Source of the DNA: Crotalaria pallida
Lineage: Eukaryota > Streptophyta > Magnoliopsida > Fabales > Fabaceae
Reading direction: 5' to 3'
NCBI GenBank assembly: GCA_037953625.1
Contig: CM075650.1
Coordinates: 44,148,206-44,212,205, forward strand
DNA length: 64,000 bases
Position numbers and translations under genes: made by a program. Positions 47,430 through 59,183 of the stretch are shown here, piece after piece (the first letter of the stretch is position 1; each line of letters begins with the position of its first letter). The notes below the pieces were generated by a model. That model saw only the letters and a list, made by a program, of their open reading frames with translations, made no database searches and was not told where the DNA came from.

Positions 47430-48331
47430 GGTGGTGGTGGGAATGATATGTTACTCAGATTCCCACAGACGGCGCCAATGTCGTGTCCTTAACCAGAATC
47501 AGCCTTGGAGCTATAGAAGAGCCCGAAGAATGATTTCAATCAAGAGATTGATGTAGGACTTTTTAGGATTTCTGTGTATCCAGTTGGGATATTCAGGTTC
47601 TCCCTAGTCAACAATCGTGTGTGCTTGTGTCAACTTAGGGATGAGAAGACGTACCTTAGCCCCTATAGCATGGTGGTTCTTATAGGGGATTACCTGTGTG
47701 TAATGGGCCATTCTGATGAGCCTTTTGGAGAGGAAGAATTCAAGTAGGATTCGTAGAGGGTACGATAAGATCATATCCATAAATCCCGTAGATGATAGAC
47801 TTAATCCAACACTGTTTTTATCTAACCAAGAGTCGTGGGAATCTAGGAGAGGTAGTTAGGCTTTGATGAGACTGTGAACGATAACGATAAGGATGAAAAT
47901 CCTGTGCTTGGGATTAATCTCATTAGTGTGAACCCTCTCTGTAGAAACCCAATTTGCTCGGTGCAACTTTCCAACCGTATGCATTGTTCCAGTGTCTAAC
48001 TGGTCGGTCCAAGGTGGCTTTGGTCGGGAAACGCTCGGTCTATTAAAGGTCCACTACAAGTACTACTCGAGTAGTTGGATCACTAATCGAGTAGTTCAAG
48101 TGTTTTTGGACAGAAACTTAATTTTGATTAAAAACAGTAAGCTTGTTTATTGCTAATATCAATTAAATCCGAAAAATTAATATTGTTGCTTCCATTTACT
48201 ATTCACCCCCATCTAGTAAATTGTTAGGCCGCTTGTTGGTTTCCAACAATAAAAAGTTAGTTAACTTTCTCTTATATTAGAGACTAAACAAAAGTATGTC
48301 TGAATTTTCTTATATTAGAGACCAGAAGGAG

Positions 48332-48984
48332 TAGCTAGTTTTGAGACAGTGAATCGTTGCTTGAACTTGAAACGGTTATTAATTTCAAATTATTTATTTA
48401 TTTATTTGAATATAAAATATGTATTTTTATTTATTTATTTGAATATAAAAGTATGTATTTTTATTTATTTATTTATTGATAAAAAGACAATATATTTAAG
48501 AATAAAAGAGAAAAAATATATATTTAAAATATTATTTTTATTTTTTTAAAAAATAATATTATTATTATTTGTAATTATTATTCTTTATTATTAATTTATT
48601 GTTATTATTTTTTATTTATTGTTAATAATATTTATTTATTTATTATTATTATTACTATTATTTGTTTCTTAGGGTATTATAAAGTAAAAAGCAAGAAAAA
48701 GACAAAAAAATGGTCTCACAGAGTCTTAAGTTGAGTCTGAACTTACTCTCCACCAAACTCTCTTTAGACTCTGTTGTGGATGACCTAAGAAATGAAAAAA
48801 AAATTTATATTTAGTATATACCTAAATTTATCAATTTATTGAATATAAAAATTTTAAATGATATCCATTACATATTTTTTTTTTGCGCTCTTACATTACT
48901 TTTTTTTTTAATTTTTGAAATGTTGATTTCCCTTCTTCCAAATTTTTATGTATTGCGCTTTTATTCTTTGAGTCGAGTAACATT
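48332..48984. other. AT-rich low-complexity spacer
   Basis: TTATTTATTTATT and ATTATT runs dominate 48380-48665. No gene. It ends at AGTCGAGTAACATT, the left half of a SINE target duplication. Confidence 0.7.
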
Positions 48985-49533
48985 TGTAACGCCCCAAAAA
49001 CTAGTCCAATAAAAATACGAGTTAACAAAAACTTTTTCATAAAGAGTGTGAAAACCAAAAGTACTTTTCATAAGAGTAATGTTTCCTTTACAAAATAGTC
49101 TGAGTGTAAAGCATATATAATATGAAACCCCCAAAACCCTTTTTACACCTAGAGCATTGGTCTTCACAACTCGATCCTTCTGCGAAAGGATTCGGATGAT
49201 GAGACTGGCTGTTCCTTCTAGACACTTTCACTCCTACAGGAGTGGCTTCAGTCCTGTCCTTTGAAAGAACCTACCACACAGACATGGTAGTATGGGAGTC
49301 AGTCACTTGTCATATCGTCTAAGCAGATTATATGATTGGTCAAACACAATCATCACAAATATCATTTCAACATAATAAATGCATGCTCAAGTGTCATGTT
49401 AAACAATTTAAACTATAACCATTAATCTTTCATGCTATGCATGCACGTCTCTCAAATCATTTCTCCATAATCAACTCTTCCAGAAAACAACACTCTGGGA
49501 TAAGCAATCGTGCACTCGATGTTTCCACCACCT

Positions 49534-50000
49534 GTATAGCGGCCACACCGTTCTATACTGGAACCCCATCGACCACGATCCTAAAATGATACAAGGGGAT
49601 GATCCCTGAACCATTGGCCACCAATAGTTCTAGGTCCTTGTCATTTCTACGGTGGCGGCCACACCGTTCCAACCGTCTCATGTAGCGGCCACACCGTACT
49701 ACATGGTTTCCAATCCCGCATGCACCTCACTCGTTTACAATTCCCTGTACACCATGCATGAGATGCATAACAAAACATATTAATCATCACATTATACACA
49801 TGGCGGCCACACCGTTCCATATCTTCATATAGCGGCCACACCGTACTATATGGAATCACACACATATGGCAGTCACACCGTTCCACATGTCTTCGTATAG
49901 CGGCCACACCGTTCTATACGGAATCCCATCACAATTACCACACATATGGCGGCCCCACCGTTGCACATGTCTTCGTATAGCGACCACACCGTACTATACG
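49534..50000. repeat. Hairpin array of E: constant core CGGCCACACCG
   Basis: Nine units (starts about 49534, 49649, 49679, 49799, 49826, 49862, 49894, 49942, 49974) share GCGGCCACACCGT and carry arms that pair with each other but vary: GTATAG/CTATAC, CATGTAG/CTACATG, CATATAG/CTATATG, CGTATAG/CTATACG; CATATGG/CCACATG and ACGGTGG/CCAACCGT are imperfect. Unit length is about 25-30 bp, spaced irregularly. Confidence 0.9.
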
Positions 50001-50668
50001 GAATCCTTTAAGTATAATGACTTCTTGTAGGAGTTAATAATCAACATATGTGGATAGGACCGATTCCAATTATCCAACTTTAACTTATCCAAATCGGAGC
50101 AACAGCCCTAGCGCATTTGGATTGGATCCTCATAATCAGCAGGCGTCATCATGCTCGCATTATCATTAACACTCCTTTAAGTCATTATCCTCTTATGCTC
50201 CAAAACATTAATTATCAAATAGACTTAATCGGGCTTTATCAAACCCTTGATCAACACCATACTCAGATCACGAATTATCATTCTCATTCTACATTCTCAG
50301 GGTAATCATGATCACTTTTAATCCAATGAAGGTATTATGATTACTCGACTAATCATACCTCATTAATCAACTTATCCAGATATCATACTCAAAGTATTAT
50401 TCATTAATCATGAACAACGTCATACCCCGAGACATAATTCATTAGGCATATGCAATCATCATATACCACTCATAATTTATTTATCATCTTCAAGAAGGCA
50501 CTAACAAACCAATTAAAAAGATAATTCTTAATTAATTAGACAAATAAGGATTACCCCTTTCTATCTTGTTAACATTATGCCTAACTCATTTAGAAACTAA
50601 AATAATAGTTAATTAAAGCCTTTAAGGATCATAAGAAAACTAAATTAATTATTCCCTTGTCTTAGGTC

Positions 50669-50700
50669 CTAACCGGTTACAAAACCCACTAACCGGTTAG
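50669..50700. repeat. TAACCGGTTA pair in E
   Basis: Centres 50674.5 and 50694.5, 20 bp apart. More degenerate copies are at 51331-51363 and 51557-51585 (TAACTGGTTA, TAACAGGTTA). Confidence 0.85.
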
Positions 50701-52791
50701 AGACAGCAGTACCTGAGAGCAAACCATTTATTCTCAAACTTAAATAACTTTCAATCTCAAGCTATTGTCTTTCTAATCCCTATGCAGCATTTAGGACATT
50801 ACTAAAGTATGATTTCATTAAATTGACAATGAACCATAATTCCAATCTCTTAAGCAAAACATGAGTCTTCAATCATTAATTAAAACAAGGCTAGAGTTCC
50901 AAGATAATTCTTGTTCCTTTGAGTTAGATAAATAATGATTTATTCTCCTTAACTCAATTCCGTTGTAATTTTAGGAACAAGAATCATAATTAAGTTAAAT
51001 CTCCCACCTATAATCATTCTTTCACCATGCATTGATGCAAACACAATATGTCTCATAGGTTGGTTCTCTTTAACATTATTCTCATAATGAATTCATAATC
51101 GTGAAGTTATTGAATCATAACCACTCAAATATAGGAAACATGTTATAAAGCTATCATGACTTCACGTTATTAATTTGAGGCATTAGTCACAATACTCAAG
51201 GTATAAGCACTTATCATTAATCACTTTAAAATTGAGTATTTAATTATTTTTAGGCTATAAAAGAGTAAGAAAAGCAATAGCATGAATTGATCCACAAACT
51301 AGTATTGAACTCAATGTTTTTATTAGACACTAACCGGTTACAGAGAAATGCTAACCAGTTAGCCTGTATAAACCAGAAATTGAAAAACAAAGTCTCTTTA
51401 TGAGAATCTCAATGATTTCAAACCATAATTAATTGGGGGCTTTCATTACTTTTCTGTAGGAATTATCATGAAATTAAGTTAATTAATTTAGTGGAAAAGA
51501 CCCAATTAATTTAAGGAAATCAAAACATTTTATTTTTCAAAGCTGTCAAGTTGTAACTGGTTACAAAAACCAGCTAACAGGTTAGATTATGCAGCAGAAT
51601 AACTAAAAGTGAGGTTTTTCAATACCATTTTCTTTTCTACTCAAAACTACCCCAAAACAGATTTACATAGAGTTATAATACCTCAAATTAAGCATGCTTC
51701 ATCACTTATAACATATCAAATCACATCAAATCCCTTGCATTTCATGATCACATTCCAATTTGCATAATACACATAAACTGTAACACTCCTTGTATATCAT
51801 CTTACTATATAAGATAAGTAAGAAGTTTATGAAAACTTGGACTTGTTATCATTGGAAAAAGATCTGAAAATAAGAATTTTCCCTTCCCTTGAAAATTCCT
51901 TTTCACAAACACTTGATTAATAATGAGGTTGACTAAAAAAATCCAAGTTTGCGGAAACATAGTAAAATCATCATATTATACCCCCAAAATTTATCAAGTG
52001 TAACAAGTCCATTAATACCAAATAAGTATGATTATGAAACTGAATTCTTCTTATGATACCTTTTTCCAAAATATGTATCATATAAATTCTATTAAAAATA
52101 GACATGTTATAGAGCTGGTCACTGGTCCTTTGTCCAAACATCCTTCTGGTCGGATCCTCGATATCTGCACAACGAGTTTCCAACCCACACTTTCTACACT
52201 CTGCATGCACCTAAGAGACATCTCCCTTTACAGATTCTTGTGCAAGCTAGATGCACGATCAACACCTAATAAGGGCATGGGGGTTAGCTATACATATTCG
52301 CATAATCAAATGAGAATAAAACTAAAATCCACAAGTCAACATGTAGCAAATCATGATGCATAATCATATGAGCACACCCGATTAATCACAATAATTCTTT
52401 CAATGCAGGTGGCATGATGCATGATTTCCTTCCACAACTGAGGCCTCTAAAAGTCCATCTTGGACGTCCATCCAATACACCGTTGTGTTCCCGGAACACT
52501 GACATTCGTTCCCAGAACGTAATGCCAAACCATACATGGATAAATAGCATCACTCCCAGAGTGTGCATCACGTTCCCAGAACGTGTAGCAAACCATACTT
52601 GGATAAATAAGCATCACTCCCAGAGTGTGCATTGAGGAAACCGCAATTGGTGGTTGGAGAGACAAAGGAACCCTAGGAATACACCTAGAAGGGGGGGGGG
52701 GTTGAATAGGTGTACAAGATACCTTGAAAGATTTTCGAACGAAACAAATCGAAACAATTAAAACAAAATATTTTTCCAAAAACTCTCAGGT

Positions 52792-52853
52792 TTACTCAAG
52801 TAGATTTCAGAGTACTCGAGTAGTACTCGATTAAAGACTCGTTTACTCGAGTA
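52792..52853. repeat. TACTCGAGTA palindrome quartet, end of B's 3' LTR
   Basis: Centres 52797.5, 52817.5, 52828.5 and 52848.5 (steps 20, 11, 20). The first is TACTCAAGTA. The 5' LTR shows the same steps at 57049.5, 57069.5, 57080.5 and 57100.5. Confidence 0.9.
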
Positions 52854-53792
52854 TATCTGACAGAAACCAGAAAAATAAAGTTTTCATTCACATACGAAAA
52901 TCAATCAATTCACATGAAAGATCAGAGATTCAACGGGGATGATTAATACCTATATTCTTATTGATTAACCTAGTTATGAAAATGATTTTCCCTTTATCAA
53001 TTTGAACAATTAAAGATTCAATTCAATCAATTATGAAAATCAATCTTTCTAGGTTTTCAACCAAGAACGCAATCAAATGACTTGAATATAAAGAGTAAGG
53101 GTTTAGAGATACGACACAGCGATTTATCCTGGTTCACTTTCACCCGATTGAAAGCTACATCCAGTCCCCTCTTCAACCAAGAGAGATTCTTCACTATGAG
53201 GAATTAGAGTTCTCAAATTACAAGTGATTGCCTCACAAGACTTCCTTCTTGCTTGCCTACAAGAGATAACCGACACCCTTGCCTTGTAATCCTATTTATC
53301 TTCTCTCTAATCTAACCTCTACCCCTTGTTGATAATCGACACAACAAGTCTTCAATTGCTTGATGATAATCCACACATCAAGGCTTCTCCTTGCTTGATT
53401 CACAACCAAGACTTCTTCTTCTTCAATGAACGTTGCTTGATGATAATTGACACACCAAGGCTTCTTGTTTGTTGTAGTGGCTTGCCTTATTGAAAAGATT
53501 ACAACTCAATGAATACACATAACAATCCTAATGAATCTCAACCAATAGCTATGACAAATCACACAAGAGATTCAAAGGTTCTTGATCAAAGAATATGAAA
53601 ATAGAAAAGCTTTGATCTTTTAAAATTGAGAGAGAATAGAGTGGCTTGATTCTTTGTAAAATGAATATCAAAATGATGTATATTGATCACAATAGTTAGG
53701 AAAAGGTTTATATAGAATACCCAAAAGTTATGTCACTTGAAAACTGATTTTGAGAAGTGAAAATCGTATTTTAAAAATCAGTTCAGCAGTGT

Positions 53793-53854
53793 TTACTCGA
53801 GTAAATTGCAGCATACTCGAGTACTACTTGATTAAATCTTGATTTACTCGAGTA
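53793..53854. repeat. TACTCGAGTA palindrome quartet upstream of B's TATA (3' LTR)
   Basis: Centres 53798.5, 53818.5, 53829.5 and 53849.5 (steps 20, 11, 20). The nearest centre is 84 bp from the TATA box, the same distance as in the related LTR I. The 5' LTR copy is at 58050.5, 58070.5, 58081.5 and 58101.5. Confidence 0.9.
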
Positions 53855-54541
53855 GATTGATACTGCACTTGTTTAAAACTTGTTTTCTCAAAAACCAACC
53901 TTCCTTTAAAACCTTTAAGCCACCTATTGATTCTAGGTTAAGTGAAAACTCAAATTATGATTAAATCATGACTTATGAATGAGATTCAATACCCTCTAAA
54001 CAAACTACCCAAATGAAAACCTATGAAGCTTGAGAGGCAAAAGATAAAACAAAAACAATTACACTCAAACTTAAGTCTTCATGAGCTTGTTCTCTCTTCT
54101 TCACTTGATGTTTGTTGTTGCTTGTTGAACTTGAACTTGATCATCACATGATAGCTTGTTCAAAACACTTTGTCATTATCAAAACATTCATCATGGAACT
54201 TACAATCTCCCCCTTTTTGAAAATGACAAACCATGTTTTGCAGTTCTCCAAAAGTTCTTTGAAGTCGTTGATGCTTTAACAATTTGATCACTTGGTGAGA
54301 CTCTTGCTCCCCCTCAATAAATGCTTTTGACATTTGAATACCACTAGGTAGAAGCTTGATTCTCCCCCTATCTTCAACAACTTAGCGCAACCTACATAAA
54401 AACAACAAAAACAACCTTTCTCCAAACAAACATCTAAAAATCATATTATTTCTCCAACAATCATTTCTCCATCTTTGAGAAACATTCCAATCAATTCAAA
54501 ACATCATATTTCTCCCCCTTTGGCATTATCAAAAAGCAATA

Positions 54542-54973
54542 TATACCAATTGAAATATAACATCTAAGCCAAGGTAAGAAATCAATGATCATTTCTTTAC
54601 AACATTGATACCAATTGAACAAATACAATAGAACTATACTTTGCAATGTGATACCAATTGGCAAGAGAATATAACAATGTAATATGATACCAATTGAGAA
54701 CTAAAATATCATAATATCACTTAACAAAGAAGATATCAATTGTAAAGAAGTACATATATCAACAAATATTTGATACCAATTGTGATATTTCTTTAATAAC
54801 AACCAAAGCATGTCACTATATCATGATAACCATCTATGAATCTACTCAATGATACCAAATGATTTAATTAAACATTTAGAAAAGTAATACCAATTGAGAA
54901 GATACCATATGAAGTTCACAAATCTATCAACAACATTTGTACCATATTGTAGGACTTCTTTTGATACCAATTG
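54542..54973 (-). repeat. Array of primer-site-like CAATTGGTATC words in element B
   Basis: GATACCAATTG (minus: CAATTGGTATC) or one- to two-base variants occur about eleven times, including 54607-54617, 54650-54660, 54686-54696, 54732-54742, 54772-54782, 54886-54896 and 54963-54973. The same 11-mer at 56880-56890 is the real junction of LTR and primer-binding site. The sequences between copies are unrelated. Confidence 0.85.
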
Positions 54974-55036
54974 AAGATGCAAATATGAATAACACTTGTA
55001 AGCTCTCTTTGCTCTTCAATCATACCTACAAAACAA

Positions 55037-56815
55037 TCATGCTTTGCTTTTTGGTATCCAAATGGTTTTGGATCCATTTTTGTTAGTGTAGGGACTTTCA
55101 CCCTTTTTCATCCAAACAAAATCTCCTTTAGGTATACCATGCATTTTAACATAACACACATTTGAAGTATGTCCATGAGTACCACAATAGAAACATGTTG
55201 GTGCATTTGAAAAATCAACAATATTTCTATGAGATTTACTCTTAGCATTAGTATAACCCAAACCAAACTTGTTTGAATTTTCTCTTTGAAAATTTAACAA
55301 TGTGCGCAATTTAATATCACCACTTGTGAAACTTGCAAGCTTATTTTTCAAAATAGCATTTTCATCTTTAAGCAACTTGCAATTCTCACAATCAACCACA
55401 ATATTCACTCTACTAGCACAATCACAAAAAGAACTAGCATATATAAGATCAAGAGTTTCATTTTCAAGATTAAGCTCATCAACTTGTTTTTGAAGTTCTA
55501 AAATCTCTTTTTGATGTTTCAAAATGAGCTTCTTTCTTTCAATGTTTTTCAAAGCTAGTTTTTCAAGTTGTTCATGCATTTCTTCATAAGCATTATATAA
55601 CAATTCATATTTAGAAGAAATTTCGGATTTAGTATGACTTACATCGCTATCCTCGCTTTGATAACTTGATTCATCATTTGAACTTTGTTCTTCATCATCT
55701 ACTAGAGTTATCAAGTTGAGACAAGCGACTTCTTCATTATCCGATGAACTACTCGATGTGCTTTTATTGTTATCTTCATCACTATCCCAAACTATGTATG
55801 CTCTTTTATGCTTGGAATTCTTCTTGTCTTTCTCCTTCTTCTTGAGATATCTAGAGCATGAATACTTGAGATGACCGGGCTTTCCACATTCATGGAAAAC
55901 TACACCTTCTTTTGATGTCTTGGTCTTGTAGTGTGGGGAATCCTTCTCTTTACTTTTATCCTTGTTCAACCTTCCTTTTCTCCTTAGAAACTTGTCAAAC
56001 TTTATTAGCAAAAGTTTCATGTCTTTTTCATCAATATAGGAATCGGAATCTTCACTATCATCATCATCGGAACTCTCTTTCTTTTTGTAAGATCTACTCT
56101 TGACTTTAAGAGCAAATCCCTTTCTTTCTTTGTTTTTATCCAACTCTTCATTGATATTCAAGCGTCCAAGCTCCATTTCATGTTCTTGAAGCTTTCCGAA
56201 AAGTGTTGCTAGATCCATAGCATCCAAATCTTTAGATTCAACGATAGCCGTTACTTTTGGTTGCCAATTCCTGTCTAAACATCTCAACACTTTGTTAGAA
56301 AGTTCACCTATAAGAAAAGTTTTACCAAGAGCAAGTAAATGATTTATAATGTGAGTAAAACGCTTTTGCATATCATTTATAGATTCATTTGGAAGCATTT
56401 GAAACAATTCATAATCACGCATTAAAGCATTCAATCTAGCTCTCCTAACCTCACTAGTTCCTTCATGAGTCACTTGTAAAGTGTCTCACATTTCCTTAGC
56501 ACTAGAACATTGAGAAACTCTAAAGAACTCGTCATAGGATAAAGCGGAGGTAATGATATTCTTTGCTTTATAATCATATTGAACTTTCTTTCTATCATCA
56601 TCCTTCCACTTATCCTCGAGAATCAATTGTTCTACACCTTCAACTAAACTAGAGGGGATATGAGGACCTTTTTCAACTACTTTCCAAATTTCACTATCTA
56701 TGGCTTGGATAAAGATTTTCATTCTAACTTTCCAATATGCATAGCCTTCTCCGGTAAACAATGGAGGACGACTTATTGAAGCACCTTCACCACCAAAGGG
56801 ATTCGTAGAACCCAT
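55037..56815 (-). CDS. Element B gag (one in-frame TGA)
   Basis: ATG at 56815 starts MGSTNPFGGEGASIS, then the Copia gag core (PPLFTGEGYAYWKVRMKIF, LSYDEFFRVSQ). A TGA at 56486-56488 sits where a tryptophan is expected, after which the same frame stays open to 55037, about 590 codons in all. The UBN2-type region has MQKRFTHIINHLLALGK. The first zinc knuckle (near 55880) has lost its first cysteine; the second, CFYCGTHGHTSNVC, is intact. A serine/aspartate-rich part and a leucine-rich coiled coil lie between. Gag would package element RNA, possibly for a partner's polymerase. It is one nonsense change away from an open frame. Confidence 0.85.
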
Positions 56816-59183
56816 TGCGGTTACTTAACTAGGATCTTTACGAAAAAGCTCTTATGCTCGTGTCTTTCGACCGAGCTCTGATACCAATTGAGGAAACCGC
56901 AATTGGTGGTTGGAGAGACAAAGGAACCCTAGGAATACACCTAGAAGGGGGGGTTGAATAGGTGTACAAGATACCTTGAAAGATTTTCGAACGAAACAAA
57001 TCGAAACAATTAAAACAAAATACTTTTCCAAAAACTCTCAGGTTTACTCGAGTAGATTTCAGAGTACTCGAGTAGTACTCGATTAAAGACTCGTTTACTC
57101 GAGTATATCTGACAGAAACCAGAAAAATCAAGTTCTCATTCGCATAAGAAAATCAATCAATTCACATGAAAGATCAGAGATTCAACGGGGATGATTAATA
57201 CCTATATTCTTATTGATTAACCTAGTTATGAAAATGATTTTCCCTTTATCAATTTGAACAATTAAAGATTCAATTCAATCAATTATGAAAATCAATCTTT
57301 CTAGGTTTTCAACCAAGAACGCAATCAAATGACTTGAATATAAAGAGTAAGGGTTTAGAGATACGACACAGCGATTTATCCTGGTTCACTTTCACCCGAT
57401 TGAAAGCTACATCCAGTCCCCTCTTCAACCAAGAGAGATTCTTCACTATGAGGAATTAGAGTTCTCAAATTACAAGTGATTGCCTCACAAGACTTCCTTC
57501 TTGCTAGCCTACAAGAGATAACCGACACCCTTGCCTTGTAATCCTATTGATCTTCTCTCTAATCTAACCTCTACCCCTTGTTGATAATCGACACAACAAG
57601 TCTTCAATTGCTTGATGATAATCCACACATCAAGGCTTCTCCTTGCTTGATTCACAACCAAGACTTCTTCTTCTTCAATGAACGTTGCTTGATGATAATC
57701 GACACACCAAGGCTTCTTGTTTGTTGTAGTGGCTTGCCTTATTGCAAAGATTACAACTCAATGAATACACATAACAATCCTAATGAATCTCAACCAATAG
57801 CTATGACAAATCACACAAGAGATTCAAAGGTTCTTGATCAAAGAATATGAAAATAGAAAAGCTTTGATCTTTTAAAATTGAGAGAGAATAGAGTGCCTTG
57901 ATTCTTTGTAAAATGAATATCAAAATGATGTATATTGATCACAATAGTTAGGAAAAGGTTTATATAGAATACCCAAAAGTTATGGCACTTGAAAACTGAT
58001 TTTGAGAAGTGAAAATCGTATTTTAAAAATCAGTTCAGCAGTGTTTACTCGAGTAAATTGCAGCATACTCGAGTACTACTTGATTAAATCTTGATTTACT
58101 CGAGTAGATTGATACTACACTTGTTTAAAACTTGTTTTCTCAAAAACCAACCTTTCCTTTAAAACCTTTAAGCCACCTATTGATTCTAGGTTAAGTGAAA
58201 ACTCAAATTATGATTAAATCATGACTTATGAATGAGATTCACTACCCTCTAAACAAACTACCCAAATGAAAACCTATGAAGCTTGAGAGGCAAAAGATAA
58301 AACAAAAACAATTACACTCAAACTTAAGTCTTCATGAGCTTGTTCTCTCTTCTTCACTTGATGTTTGTTGTTGCTTGTTGAACTTGAACTTGATCATCAC
58401 ATGATAGCTTGTTCAAAACACTTTGTCATTATCAAAACATTCATCATGGAACTTACATGCATCACGTTCCCAGAACGCATACGTTCCCAGAACGCATAAA
58501 AACCAGGTCCCGGACACTGGCCACATATCTATAATGTGTCATCAAGTAGGTTGCATATCAATGTGTTCCCAGAACACTAACATACGTTCCCAGAACGTAT
58601 AAAACCAGGTCCTAGACACTGGCCACATATCTATAATGTGTCATCAAGTAGGTTACAAATTTGGTACTCCCGGAGTACCCTCCTCATATTCCCAGAATAT
58701 GATAAACGTTCCTACCAACCAAACTTCCATTCTATATGAATGCACAATCATCAAGGTTGGTTTTATCTTTAATTCCATTATTATACCAATGTGTTCCCAG
58801 AACACTAACATACGTTCCCAGAACGTATCGCAAACCATACTTGGAATATAATCAAGCATCACTCACAGAGTGTGCATCACGTTCCCAGAACGTGTCCAAG
58901 AAACCATGTCCCAGACAATGGCCACATTCCCAGAATGTGTCATCAAGTAGGTTGCATCAGTTTGGTACTCCTAGAGTACAGGGTCATGTTCCCATTAATT
59001 CCATTATTATGACTTAGAAAAACACAACTTCTGAATGATATTTTGAGGTATGGCTTTACTCATAAAATTCACCTTTGAATTTAAATTTAACATATGCTCA
59101 TAGACCTGGATTGAGAGAATATAATCATTACTATTAACAACCCTTATTCAAAAACTTAACTTTTATTTTTAAGTTTCAGGTAT

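Larger units (their letters stand above)
27811..48053 (-). mobile_element. Element C: Tat-lineage Gypsy retrotransposon, minus strand
   Basis: LTRs are 47479-48053 (575 bp) and 27811-27958 plus 37288-37715 (576 bp, split by D). They start TGTCGTGTCC and end GGTCCA on the plus strand. The minus-strand primer site TGGCGCCGTCTGTGGGA is at 47461-47477. Gag-pol is on the minus strand and a separate gene on the plus strand. An additional RNase H domain before integrase marks the Tat (Ogre/Retand-like) lineage. It sits in A's 3' LTR. The flanks AAAAC and CTACA do not match, so I could not confirm the target duplication. Confidence 0.85.
14422..48248 (+). mobile_element. Element A: SIRE-type Copia retrotransposon with nested insertions
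   Basis: The 5' LTR is 14422-17841 (holding solo LTR H). The 3' LTR is 26691-27810 plus 48054-48248 (split by element C). TSD ATAAA lies at 14417-14421 and 48249-48253. The primer-binding site TGGTATCAGAGC (17844-17855) matches initiator tRNA-Met, and the polypurine tract is AAAAAGGGGGAGAT (26677-26690). The order gag, protease, integrase, RT, RNase H, then an extra ORF, is that of SIRE/Maximus Copia elements. The coding region is broken many times. Confidence 0.9.
14229..48331. mobile_element. Stowaway/Mariner-like MITE split by element A
   Basis: CTCCCTCTAGTCTCT at 14229 and its near-exact inverted partner AGAGACCAGAAGGAG ending at 48331 are the tips of a short MITE (halves 14229-14421 and 48254-48331). 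A (TA)n tract at about 14243-14282 lies in the left half. Element A split it with target duplication ATAAA. Confidence 0.6.
52633..58457 (-). mobile_element. Element B: gag-only SIRE-type Copia element, TSD TGCAT
   Basis: LTRs 56889-58457 (5', 1569 bp) and 52633-54204 (3', 1572 bp) are nearly identical. TGCAT flanks the element at 52628-52632 and 58458-58462. On the minus strand the primer site TGGTATCAGAGC is at 56886-56875, and the polypurine tract AAAAAGGGGGAGAT abuts 54204. The 2.7 kb internal region codes for gag only, so B must borrow pol from a partner. TATA boxes lie at 57959-57966 and 53707-53714. It is the youngest-looking insertion in its stack. Confidence 0.9.
52485..58979. repeat. 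Hairpin array of G: constant core TCCCAGA, split by element B
   Basis: About twenty units at 52485-52627 and 58465-58979 share TC-CCA-GA (sometimes TC-CCG-GA) with variable complementary arms: GTGTTC/GAACAC, CACTC/GAGTG, CACGTTC/GAACGTG, ATACGTTC/GAACGTAT, GGTACTC/GAGTACC, CATATTC/GAATATG, CACATTC/GAATGTG, CCATGTC/GACAATGG. The central three bases stay fixed while both arms change together. Element B inserted into this array. Confidence 0.95.

Noticed and set aside
27806..48058. Target duplication of element C
   Set aside because: Both LTRs have matching 575-576 bp lengths, but the flanking AAAAC and CTACA do not agree, so no duplication is claimed.
49534..50000. CRISPR-like look of the repeated core with variable flanks (also 29614-30527 and 52485-58979)
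   Set aside because: Plant nuclear DNA inside LTRs; the variable parts are self-complementary arms, not independent spacers, and no cas genes are present.
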